A DNA stretch of 8,365 bases from Armatimonadota bacterium (GTDB lineage Bacteria; Armatimonadota; Fervidibacteria; Fervidibacterales; Fervidibacteraceae). Positions 1 to 5,771 of the stretch are shown here, piece after piece. Both the position numbers and the translations under genes were made by a program. Under the pieces are notes generated by a model, which had not been told where the DNA came from, made no database searches, and was given only the letters and a program-made list of their open reading frames with translations. The stretch covers positions 1 to 8,365 of the forward strand of contig JANZZQ010000019.1 of assembly GCA_026419315.1 (NCBI GenBank). The letters run 5' to 3'. Position 1 is the first letter of the stretch. Each line of letters starts with the position of its first letter.

Positions 1-19
1 AGATGTGTATAAGAGACAG
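1..19. other. Tn5/Nextera mosaic-end adapter (not genomic)
   Basis: The first 19 bases read AGATGTGTATAAGAGACAG, the hyperactive Tn5 mosaic end used in tagmentation libraries. The exact reverse complement closes the window at 8347-8365. It interrupts the lysS reading frame in the middle of a conserved region, as a library-construction cut would. It should be trimmed before gene calling or database submission. Confidence 0.98.
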
Positions 20-739
20 CTCGTAAACTTTGTCAAACCCTCCGATGATTAGTCGTTTCAAGTAAAGTTCGGGAGCAATTCGCAGATACAAGTCCATGTC
101 AAGGGCGTTGTGGTGGGTAATGAAAGGTCTGGCTAATGCGCCGCCATAAACGGTCTGCAAAATCGGTGTCTCAACCTCAATAAACCCCCGCTCATCCAAA
201 AAGCGGCGAATGGCTTGGATTATTCGGGAGCGCTTGATGAAAAGTTCGCGCACCTCAGGGTTGGCGATTAGGTCAAGGTAACGCTGTCGGTAGCGAACTT
301 CAACATCCCTCAGCCCATGCCATTTCTCTGGGATTGGGCGCAACGCTTTCGCTAAAAGCCAAAACTTGAAAACCTCAATTGTCACTTCACCTGTCCTCGT
401 TTTGGTCACTACACCTTCAACCCCGATGATATCTCCAGTATCCAGCTCCCCGAATTGCTGATACAGCTCTTCACCGACAGTGTTGATCCGAATCATCAGT
501 TGAATTCGTCCCGAACTGTCCACCAAGTCAGCAAAAGTTAACTTGCCGTGCGATCTAAAGGCCGTTAACCGACCAGCAACGCGAACCGTTTGACCTTGCA
601 AACTTTCAAAGGAAGAAACAATCTCCGCAGCCAAATGAGAGCATTCAAACTTGGTGATGGCGAAAGGATCAATTCCTTTCTCCCTCCACCGGAGCAATTT
701 CATGAGCCTGTCAGCATAGAGAGGGTCGTGTTCCGCCAT
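20..739 (-). CDS. lysS: Lysine--tRNA ligase (class II), partial, C-terminal half missing
   Basis: Class II lysyl-tRNA synthetase, which attaches lysine to tRNA-Lys in the cytoplasm using ATP. The 240 residues present contain an N-terminal helix ending in REKGIDPF (about 19-26) and the OB-fold anticodon-binding domain (about 51-135, with SSGRIQLMI and DIIGVEG). The linker ALRPIPEKWHGLRDVEVRYRQRYLDL (132-157) follows. Class II motif 1 ends in GFIEVETPILQ, then come ARPFITHHNALD and YLRIAPELYLKRL, where motif 2 begins. The E. coli protein has about 505 residues, so roughly half is missing, and the break coincides exactly with the adapter. The start chosen is ATG 739, preceded by AGGAGG at 752-757 with a rather long 12-base spacer. 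An in-frame GTG at 802 would overlap the greA stop (GTGA) and add 21 residues. Both starts fit the variable N-terminus of the family. It lies directly downstream of greA, probably in the same transcript. Confidence 0.96.
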
Positions 740-751
740 TACCGCTTCCAA

Positions 752-757
752 CCTCCT
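752..757 (-). promoter_or_regulatory. Shine-Dalgarno site for lysS
   Basis: AGGAGG on the minus strand, a strong match to the anti-Shine-Dalgarno sequence, lies 12 bases before ATG 739. It favours ATG 739 over the GTG at 802, which has only weak purine-rich sequence upstream. The spacer is longer than the usual 5-9 bases, so the start is not fully settled. Confidence 0.55.
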
Positions 758-798
758 AACTGCATCCTTCGGGAGAAGGTTCGGTTTCGTCAATTGAT

Positions 799-1311
799 TC
801 ACCGGCTAATTTTCTCGACCCTGTATTTGGTTACGCCAGCTGGCGCTCTCACTTCCACAATGTCCCCAACACGCTTGTCCAACAACGCTTCCCCTAAAGG
901 TGATTGGTAGGAAATTTTGCCTTCCAAAGGATTCGCCTCAAAAGGACCAACAATTCTGTAGGTCACTTGCCTGCCTGTTGTCAGATTTGTCAACTCAACG
1001 ACTGAACCGAAGCCGACTTTGTTGGTTGGGATTTTGCTCTTAGGGACAACTTTCACGATCTTCAGTATCTGCTGCAATTCCTCAATTCGACCCTGGATGA
1101 AAGCCTGTTCTTTTTTGGCATCGTCGTAATCGGTATCTTCCAAAAACTCCCCGACCTTTCGCGATTCTCTAATATGCTCCAGCACTTCCTTCCGCTCTTT
1201 CTCGAGCAACCTCTTTAACTCCGCTTCCAATGCCCTTTTGCCTTCCTCTGTGATGAGGATCACTTCTTCTTCAAATTGCTCTTCCATCGGTTTGGGCCTT
1301 GGCTGTGCCAT
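799..1311 (-). CDS. greA: Transcription elongation factor GreA
   Basis: GreA binds in the secondary channel of RNA polymerase and stimulates cleavage of the nascent RNA in backtracked complexes. The 170 residues show the N-terminal antiparallel coiled coil (about 20-88) and the C-terminal FKBP-like domain. The latter carries FGSVVEL (101-107), YRIVG (118-122), GKISYQSPLG (131-140) and the VGDIVEVRAPAG region (148-159). The coiled-coil tip reads GEFLEDTDYDDAKKEQAF (54-71), where E. coli GreA has a GDLKEN tip with D41 and E44. Here the first acid is Glu55 instead of Asp, and the second, Glu58, is kept, with extra Asp residues around it. The protein is about 12 residues longer than the E. coli form because of an N-terminal extension. 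Start ATG 1311 has GGGAG 10 bases upstream. An internal Met9 is possible but has a poorer site. The gene is followed immediately by lysS, a common bacterial arrangement. Confidence 0.95.
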   Translation of the reverse strand: MAQPRPKPMEEQFEEEVILITEEGKRALEAELKRLLEKERKEVLEHIRESRKVGEFLEDTDYDDAKKEQAFIQGRIEELQQILKIVKVVPKSKIPTNKVGFGSVVELTNLTTGRQVTYRIVGPFEANPLEGKISYQSPLGEALLDKRVGDIVEVRAPAGVTKYRVEKISR

Positions 1312-1395
1312 AAGGCAATCACTCCCTTTTTCGCTGATGAGTAGTATCGCAGCAGCAAGCGAAACATAGAACTTGCCGCCGAAGGTTGCGCTGCC

Positions 1396-1424
1396 ATTTT
1401 ATCACACCCTTCTTCCAATGGCAA
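1396..1424 (-). promoter_or_regulatory. Predicted sigma-70-type promoter for greA-lysS
   Basis: Read on the minus strand, TTGCCA (1424-1419) and TAAAAT (1401-1396) are separated by exactly 17 bases. Each hexamer matches the consensus (TTGACA, TATAAT) at five of six positions. Transcription would begin near 1388-1390, giving a leader of about 78 bases before the greA ATG. The position in a divergent spacer just upstream of greA supports it. This is a sequence match only. Confidence 0.6.
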
Positions 1425-1530
1425 CAGTGAAATCTCTCAATACTCCTTTGACTCTCGCTATGTTTTATCGGCGCCGAACGCAAAAACTTTTCGCCTCCCT
1501 CGCACCTAAGTGATTTTATTGCAAGCATCG

Positions 1531-1558
1531 TTGATTGGCGCTCTGGTTGTGACAAAAT
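1531..1558 (+). promoter_or_regulatory. Weak candidate promoter for nadD-rsfS
   Basis: TTGATT (1531-1536) and CAAAAT (1553-1558) are 16 bases apart, each matching consensus at four of six positions. Transcription would start around 1565, only just upstream of the ribosome site at 1570. It is the best plus-strand match I found in the divergent spacer, but it is weak and could be chance. Confidence 0.25.
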
Positions 1559-1569
1559 TTCTTGGTGAT

Positions 1570-1576
1570 GGAGGTG
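1570..1576 (+). promoter_or_regulatory. Shine-Dalgarno site GGAGGTG upstream of nadD, start-deciding
   Basis: GGAGGTG is the only strong ribosome-binding sequence before nadD, but it ends 25 bases before the first in-frame ATG (1602), which is too far. The GGAGG core is 9 bases from an in-frame ACG at 1584. No ATG, GTG or TTG lies in frame between the upstream stop (TGA 1566-1568) and 1602. The site argues that translation starts upstream of 1602. Confidence 0.5.
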
Positions 1577-1583
1577 GTCACGC

Positions 1584-2180
1584 ACGGAACGAATTGGCAT
1601 TATGGGCGGAACCTTTGACCCGATCCATTACGGTCATTTACTTGCGGCTGAAGAAGCCCGCTATCGGTTTGCTTTGTCTCAGGTAATTTTCGTCCCCTGC
1701 GGTGTCCCGCCTCACAAAAAACCTTACGAAGTCACCCCTGCCGAGCATCGCTTCGCTATGACCGTCCTCGCAACCGCCAGCAACCACTATTTTGTTGTCT
1801 CAAGGGTGGAGATTGACCGGCCGGGGCCGTCTTATGCAGTGGACACGATAAAGATTTTCCGACAACAATTCGGTGAAGGGCGTGAACTGTTTTTCATCAC
1901 CGGGGTTGATGCTGTGCTTGAAATCCTGACATGGAAAAGTCACGAGGAACTCATTCAAACGTGTCGCTTCATCGCCGTCACCCGTCCAGGTTATGACGCT
2001 CAAAAACTGAAAGAGAAACTGCCACCGGATTACCTGTCCAGAATTGACCTGCTCGCCATCCCAGGTATTGACATTTCATCAACAATGATACGGGAGCGGG
2101 TTCGCAAGGGCGAACCGATTCGCTACTTGACTCCAGACGCCGTGTGTGACTACATTGTCAAGCACGGACTTTACAAGTAG
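1584..2180 (+). CDS. nadD: Nicotinate-nucleotide adenylyltransferase
   Basis: NadD adenylates nicotinate mononucleotide with ATP to give deamido-NAD in NAD synthesis. The nucleotidyltransferase signature GGTFDPIHYGHL, with its HxGH motif, opens the protein. The substrate loop VPPHKK, SYAVDT, FITGVDA with TWKSHEEL, FIAVTRPGY and the C-terminal ISSTMIRERV motif follow, ending in DYIVKHGLYK. From the first ATG (1602) the product is 192 residues. That start discards the in-frame codons for ERIGI just upstream, which form the first beta strand in the family (usually xxRIGIMGGTFDP). I therefore extend the gene to a possible ACG start at 1584, giving 198 residues and correct spacing to GGAGGTG. ATT 1593 or a one-base sequence error in 1575-1590 are alternatives. 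The function is certain and the start is not. rsfS follows after a short gap, the classic nadD-rsfS neighbourhood, here without yqeK between them. Confidence 0.94.
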   Translation, partial: TERIGIMGGTFDPIHYGHLLAAEEARYRFALSQVIFVPCGVPPHKKPYEVTPAEHRFAMTVLATASNHYFVVSRVEIDRPGPSYAVDTIKIFRQQFGEGRELFFITGVDAVLEILTWKSHEELIQTCRFIAVTRPGYDAQKLKEKLPPDYLSRIDLLAIPGIDISSTMIRERVRKGEPIRYLTPDAVCDYIVKHGLYK

Positions 2181-2200
2181 GTCGCAATAACGCCTTTCCC

Positions 2201-2205
2201 GGAGG
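2201..2205 (+). promoter_or_regulatory. Shine-Dalgarno site fixing the TTG start of rsfS
   Basis: GGAGG at 2201-2205 lies 8 bases before TTG 2214. The upstream in-frame GTG at 2205 overlaps this site itself and so is an unlikely start. Confidence 0.75.
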
Positions 2206-2213
2206 TGAATAGA

Positions 2214-2609
2214 TTGGCAAAGAGGACAGCGAAGACTGTTTTGGATTTAGTGGAGTTCTTCTGCCAAATCGCCGACGAGAAAAAGGTTGAGGACTTAGTT
2301 GTCCTGGATGTTTCGCAACTAACCCCAATAACCAACTTCTTCGTCATAGGCACATGTGAAAACCCTTTACACATTGACGCCGTTGCAGAAGAGATGGAGT
2401 TCAGGGCAAAACGCGAGCTTGGAGTGCTTTTGAAGCGTTCTGGAGAGCCTTCGTCCAACTGGGTGGTTCTGGATGCGGGTGAAGTCGTAATCCATTTGTT
2501 TAGCCCGGAGTTGCGCGACTATTACGACTTGGAAACTCTCTGGGCTGCCGCTGAAAGGTGGGTGTGGGTGGACAACAAATTAAAGGCGGAAACAACTATT
2601 GCAACTTGA
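2214..2609 (+). CDS. rsfS: Ribosomal silencing factor RsfS (Iojap/YbeB family)
   Basis: RsfS binds ribosomal protein uL14 on the 50S subunit and blocks joining to 30S, lowering translation when nutrients are short. The 131 residues from TTG 2214 (a GTG three codons upstream overlaps the ribosome site) cover the whole Iojap domain. It begins with the helix DLVEFFCQIADEKKVEDLVV, followed by LDVSQLTPITNFFVIGT, then RSGEPSSNWVVLDAGEVVIHLF and the closing RDYYDLETLWAAAERW. The family's usual EG in the EGxxxGxW segment appears as SGEPSSNW, a minor variation. The length is a little over the usual 105-120 residues because of a short C-terminal tail (about VWVDNKLKAETTIAT). It starts 33 bases after nadD and is probably cotranscribed with it. 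Confidence 0.94.
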   Translation: MAKRTAKTVLDLVEFFCQIADEKKVEDLVVLDVSQLTPITNFFVIGTCENPLHIDAVAEEMEFRAKRELGVLLKRSGEPSSNWVVLDAGEVVIHLFSPELRDYYDLETLWAAAERWVWVDNKLKAETTIAT

Positions 2610-2627
2610 AAGCCTCTCCTCATAACC

Positions 2628-2644
2628 TGCCACCTCGGGTGGCA
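2628..2644 (+). other. Perfect 7-bp hairpin after rsfS
   Basis: TGCCACC (2628-2634), a 3-base TCG loop and GGTGGCA (2638-2644) form a perfect stem 19 bases after the rsfS stop. On the plus strand it is followed by a run of A, not T, so it is not a standard intrinsic terminator in the direction of rsfS. It may be a 3'-end-stabilising structure or a Rho-independent signal of unusual form. The 127-base spacer around it (2610-2737) shows no other gene. Confidence 0.4.
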
Positions 2645-2737
2645 CAAAAAAACCGGCGTGAAGGTGTTGGGTTCGGTGTTGAGGTTTCATTCCGTATCAC
2701 TTAGTCCGCAACCATATTTGCGAAAGGGGGATAAAGC

Positions 2738-3502
2738 GTGGCCGAGCATTTCGTTCAATTCCGGGTGGAAGGTCAAGCTGTTTATGGGATGATACATTTG
2801 CCCGAAGGGAAAGGGAAGTTTCCTGCCGTCGCGCTTTGTCACGGTTTCACGGGAAACCGAATCGAGGCACACAGGCTTTTTGTGAAGATGGCCAGGTTTT
2901 TGGCTGCAAACGGCATTGCGGCGTTGAGGTTTGATTTCCGCGGTTCGGGCGAGAGTGAAGGTGATTTCGAGGAAGTGACCGTGAGCGGTGAAATTACTGA
3001 CGCACTCGCCGCCCTTGACTTTTTGAGGAAGCAGCCTGAAATTGATGAAAGCCGAATCGGTTTACTCGGTTTGAGTTTAGGTGGGTGCGTTGCCACTTGC
3101 GCCGCAGCGCGTGACGGGAAAGTGAAAGCACTCGTCCTTTGGGCTGCGGTTTCAGATTTGAAAGGTTCATTCGTCGATGGGATGCCACCCGAAGTCCGGG
3201 AGTTGCTTGACAAGCAAGGTTGGCTTGACTTCGGTGGTTGGAAAGTTTCGAAAGCCTTTTACGAAGACGCTGCGAAAATTGACCCACTGCGCGAGGCGCT
3301 TCGCTACGATGGTGCAGTTTTGATTGTCCACGGCGCCAACGACCCAGTTGTTCCCGTTGATCACGCCCATCGCTACAACGCCGCATTCCAGTGCACAAAG
3401 AAGTTGCACATAATCCCGGATGCCGACCATACCTTCGCTCGCCTGGATTGGGAAGAGGAAGTCATGAAGGTCACCTTAGATTGGTTCAAATCGCGGCTTT
3501 AA
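2738..3502 (+). CDS. Alpha/beta hydrolase (serine esterase/acyl-hydrolase family)
   Basis: A 254-residue single-domain alpha/beta hydrolase, presumably cytoplasmic, since I see no signal peptide or membrane segment. The oxyanion region is CHGFTGNR (34-41) and a family RFDFRGSGES block is at 64-73. The nucleophile elbow GLSLGG puts Ser113 in place, the acid is Asp202 in HGANDPVVP, and the base is His231 in DADHTF, so the Ser-Asp-His triad is complete. A modest cap lies about 136-180. The pattern resembles feruloyl/cinnamoyl esterases and related carboxylesterases (YitV/BD-FAE-like hydrolases), but the substrate cannot be read from the sequence. The start is GTG 2738 with AAGGGGG (2724-2730) 7 bases upstream. 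It stands 128 bases after rsfS and nearly 200 before the amidohydrolase, so it may be a separate unit. Confidence 0.88.
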   Translation: MAEHFVQFRVEGQAVYGMIHLPEGKGKFPAVALCHGFTGNRIEAHRLFVKMARFLAANGIAALRFDFRGSGESEGDFEEVTVSGEITDALAALDFLRKQPEIDESRIGLLGLSLGGCVATCAAARDGKVKALVLWAAVSDLKGSFVDGMPPEVRELLDKQGWLDFGGWKVSKAFYEDAAKIDPLREALRYDGAVLIVHGANDPVVPVDHAHRYNAAFQCTKKLHIIPDADHTFARLDWEEEVMKVTLDWFKSRL

Positions 3503-3549
3503 CTGCAAAAAGGAAAATCGTCTGCCTGATAACCTTGTCAAGCTACCAA

Positions 3550-3584
3550 CTTCAGCCCGTGGTCGACAGCGAAAATCGCTGAAG
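3550..3584 (+). other. Two competing hairpins in the hydrolase-amidohydrolase spacer
   Basis: The spacer 3503-3697 contains no convincing gene. CTTCAGC (3550-3556) can pair with GCTGAAG (3578-3584). CAGCGA (3567-3572) can pair with TCGCTG (3576-3581) across a 3-base loop. The two stems use the same right arm and exclude each other. Neither is followed by a T run. A third short stem, AACGG/CCGTT (3604-3618), is followed by only two further T. Their role is unknown, and they may be chance. Confidence 0.3.
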
Positions 3585-3681
3585 GTGCGTCTCATGAAGC
3601 AGTAACGGTTTTTCCGTTTTCCGGCTACGAGAGGGAAAAAACTTTCAACGGCATAAGCGGACAAGTCAGAGGTTCAGTGCT

Positions 3682-3689
3682 AAGGGGAG
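3682..3689 (+). promoter_or_regulatory. Shine-Dalgarno site fixing the GTG start of the amidohydrolase
   Basis: AAGGGGAG at 3682-3689 lies 8 bases before GTG 3698. The longer reading with GTG at 3677 would put this site inside the gene and has no comparable site upstream. Confidence 0.75.
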
Positions 3690-3697
3690 ATTCGGTT

Positions 3698-4975
3698 GTG
3701 CCGGAAGCGGGCAGGCACAATTCAATCCTTTTGAGGGCAAGATGGGTGCTTCCAATCGCTGCTCCTCCGATTCGAGACGGCGCTGTGCTCGTGAGAGGTG
3801 ACCGCATAATCGCTGTCGGGAAAATTTCGGATTTGTCCGACAGAAATGCTTCAGTTCGTTTGTATTTTCCCGACGGTATTTTGACGCCGGGCTTAGTCAA
3901 CCCTCATACTCACCTGGAAAACACGCGGTTTGTCAACTCGATCAAACGGCCTCAGCCTTTCAACAAGTGGTTATTCCAAATGGTTCGCCTCGTTCGTTCC
4001 CAAAGCCTTGAAGACGCCCTTGCCGCGGCGGGGGACGGAGTTAAGCAACTTGTCAAGTATGGAGTGACCTGCGTTGGCGAATTTTCACGATTGGGTGCTT
4101 CCTTCATCGCACTTCGAGAAGCGAAAATGCGCGGTATCGTGTTCAAGGAATTAATCTGCTTGAACGACAAAGAAACTGAAAAGCGGTTGGAGGAACTTAG
4201 CGGTTGGATTGAATCCGCAAGGTCCCAAGTAAGTTCCCTCTTGAGTGTGGCGGTAGGCCCTCATGCCCCATACACGGTGACGCCTTTAGCGTTTAGGCGG
4301 GTGCTTGAATTGGCGGAAAAACGAAACTTGCTCCTTTGCACTCATGCAGCAGAATCGCATTCCGAGCGGAAATTTGTTGAGCGGCGGGAAGGAATTTGGA
4401 GGTGGTGGCTTGGTGGCGTCCTTCGCGATGCCCCATTAGGGCTTTCTCCTATTCGCTACCTCGATTGGCTCGGGATTTTGCAACCTAACACTTTACTCGT
4501 TCACTGCGTCCAAGTTGACGAAACAGACATCTCAGTTTTGAGAGAGCGAAAAGTTTGGGTCGTCCACTGTCCCCGTTCAAATGCGAATTTGAAAGTGGGA
4601 ACGATGCCGTTGGCGAAAATGTTGTCCGCAGGCGTCAGAGTTTGCTTGGCAACGGATGGGCTGGCGAGTGTTGACAGTTTGAGCCCTTTGGACGAAATCA
4701 GGTTCGCAATCGAACTCGCCCAAGAGCACCCTAAGATTTACCCTTCCCTGTCCCCAGACCGTTGGCTTCGCATGGTCACTTTGGACTCGGCGGCTGCGTT
4801 GGGGCTCGATAAGTTCGTTGGTTCCCTGGAACGAGGCAAACAAGCCGATATTGCGGTGTTTCGGGCCGGTTCCCAAGCCGAAGACCCATTTGAGGCGTTG
4901 TTGTTCGGTGCGAGGGAAGCGACCTTGACAATGGTTGCAGGGAAGGTAATTGGCGGCGAGGTGGAGGTTACTTGA
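3698..4975 (+). CDS. Amidohydrolase-superfamily metal-dependent deaminase (nucleoside deaminase-like)
   Basis: A 425-residue member of the amidohydrolase superfamily, in the branch containing SAH/MTA deaminase, guanine deaminase/SsnA-type and aminofutalosine deaminases. It has the N-terminal composite-domain strand (ILLRARWVLPI, DGAVLVRGDRIIAVG), then the barrel. The likely metal and catalytic residues, numbered from GTG 3698, are His70/His72 (NPHTHLE), His189 (GPHAPYT), His216 and Glu219 (THAAESH), His269 (VHCVQVD) and Asp320 (ATDGLAS). The protein ends with GSLERGKQADIAVF, typical of the family. All key residues are present, so it is probably active. The segment FNKWLFQMVRL and the SPIRYLDWLGIL block recall aminofutalosine deaminases of the menaquinone pathway, but no other menaquinone gene is nearby, so I do not assign a substrate. 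The 3' end overlaps the convergent trmH by 8 bases. Confidence 0.87.
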   Translation: MPEAGRHNSILLRARWVLPIAAPPIRDGAVLVRGDRIIAVGKISDLSDRNASVRLYFPDGILTPGLVNPHTHLENTRFVNSIKRPQPFNKWLFQMVRLVRSQSLEDALAAAGDGVKQLVKYGVTCVGEFSRLGASFIALREAKMRGIVFKELICLNDKETEKRLEELSGWIESARSQVSSLLSVAVGPHAPYTVTPLAFRRVLELAEKRNLLLCTHAAESHSERKFVERREGIWRWWLGGVLRDAPLGLSPIRYLDWLGILQPNTLLVHCVQVDETDISVLRERKVWVVHCPRSNANLKVGTMPLAKMLSAGVRVCLATDGLASVDSLSPLDEIRFAIELAQEHPKIYPSLSPDRWLRMVTLDSAAALGLDKFVGSLERGKQADIAVFRAGSQAEDPFEALLFGAREATLTMVAGKVIGGEVEVT

Positions 4976-5582
4976 TTTCTGCCGATTGAAGCTCTGCCTC
5001 TTCCCTTTGAAGCCACATCCTGATAAGTTCTTCGCGTTCGTTTTCGCTAAATTCGGGGACATCGTAAAGCCCCGCTTTTCGTCTTTGCTTGAACGCCTCG
5101 TAGAGAATGATTGCAGTAGCAGCAGCGACATTTAAGCTGTTGGCGAACCCAACCTGTGGGATGACAATTCTCTCATCTGCCAACCTCCGTGCCGATTCTG
5201 AAACCCCGTGCCCTTCGTTCCCAAGCACGATTGCGACCTTGCCAGTGTAATCAACTTCGGTGAAATCTTTCGCTGTTGGGTCAACATGGGTGCAGTATAT
5301 GCGAAACCCGAGCCCTTTCAATTCGTTCAGGCAATCCTCAATCGTCGGGTGTTGTATGACTGTCAACCATTTGTAACTGCCTGCCGAAGTTCTTTTGTCA
5401 AGAACGATTGGTCGAACACCCCGATGAACGACATGGATGAATTGAACCCCAACGGCGTCACAAGTCCGGCAAATCGCTGAGATGTTTCTTGGATTCTCCA
5501 GGTCTTCCAAAACAACCCGCAAACTCGATTGACGGCGGCGAGCGATTTCACGCATTTTTTGCACCCGCTCTTCCGAGACCAT
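4968..5582 (-). CDS. trmH: tRNA (guanosine(18)-2'-O)-methyltransferase, SpoU family
   Basis: TrmH transfers a methyl group from S-adenosylmethionine to the ribose of G18 in the tRNA D-loop. It is a SPOUT (trefoil-knot) dimer in the cytoplasm. The 204 residues start with the N-terminal RRRQSSLRVVLEDLENPRN element. SPOUT motif 1 follows (NISAICRTCDAVG, 33-45, with the conserved Arg39), then motif 2 (VLGNEGHGVSES, 119-130) and motif 3 (IPQVGFANSLNVAAATAIIL, 141-160). The C-terminal extension has KAGLYDVPEF, as in Thermus TrmH (194 residues). Start ATG 5582 is chosen because AGGTGA (5596-5591) lies 8 bases upstream and this length matches the family. An upstream ATG at 5591 is too close to that site, and a much longer open frame reaching 5738 adds sequence unlike the family. 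Assignment to Gm18 rather than another 2'-O target rests on similarity of the whole length. Confidence 0.92.
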   Translation of the reverse strand: MVSEERVQKMREIARRRQSSLRVVLEDLENPRNISAICRTCDAVGVQFIHVVHRGVRPIVLDKRTSAGSYKWLTVIQHPTIEDCLNELKGLGFRIYCTHVDPTAKDFTEVDYTGKVAIVLGNEGHGVSESARRLADERIVIPQVGFANSLNVAAATAIILYEAFKQRRKAGLYDVPEFSENEREELIRMWLQREEAELQSAEIK

Positions 5583-5590
5583 TTCTTCCA

Positions 5591-5596
5591 TCACCT
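5591..5596 (-). promoter_or_regulatory. Shine-Dalgarno site fixing the trmH start
   Basis: AGGTGA on the minus strand ends 8 bases before ATG 5582. It overlaps the alternative ATG at 5591, which therefore cannot use it. Confidence 0.6.
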
Positions 5597-5598
5597 GC

Positions 5599-5703
5599 TT
5601 AAAGTGAAGTTGAATTTTTCGCCCCGAACCTTTTAAGGCGCTCGGCATTTTCAGCAAGAATGGTGATTTTGTGCTTGTTCTGATGGTGCGACTCAAGCAG
5701 CAC
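5599..5703 (-). other. Possible small ORF upstream of trmH
   Basis: In the 189-base gap between the synthase-like gene and trmH, one minus-strand frame is open from about 5790 to a TAA at 5601-5599. A GTG at 5703 has GGAGA five bases upstream and would give a 34-residue basic peptide starting VLLESHHQNKHKI. It stops 16 bases before trmH. I do not recognise it. Another frame in the same stretch is also open, so coding is unproven. It may be a remnant or non-coding. Confidence 0.15.
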
Positions 5704-5771
5704 CGATTTCTCCGGCCGCGCTGTAGCCTGACCTCCAAGCGCCTTCAATTTTGAAGCAACAAAACGCTCGT

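Noticed and set aside
590..910. 106-residue plus-strand open frame
   Set aside because: It lies opposite the lysS start and greA end, both clearly coding on the other strand.
1319..1600. 93-residue minus-strand open frame in the greA-nadD spacer
   Set aside because: It spans the greA promoter, has no ribosome site, a Cys/Arg/His-rich composition and no recognisable domain.
2637..2645. T-box riboswitch core
   Set aside because: Only GGGTGGCAC matches. The ACCGCG part, the specifier stem and a downstream synthetase or amino-acid gene are absent, and the sequence lies inside a simple hairpin.
3677..3697. Amidohydrolase start at GTG 3677
   Set aside because: The ribosome site AAGGGGAG lies inside these codons and is spaced correctly for GTG 3698.
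4577..5131. 184-residue minus-strand open frame
   Set aside because: It runs antisense to the amidohydrolase and overlaps the end of trmH in another frame, with no domain of its own.
5583..5738. Longer trmH beginning at ATG 5738 (256 residues)
   Set aside because: The extra 52 residues do not resemble the family, and the ribosome site and family length support ATG 5582.
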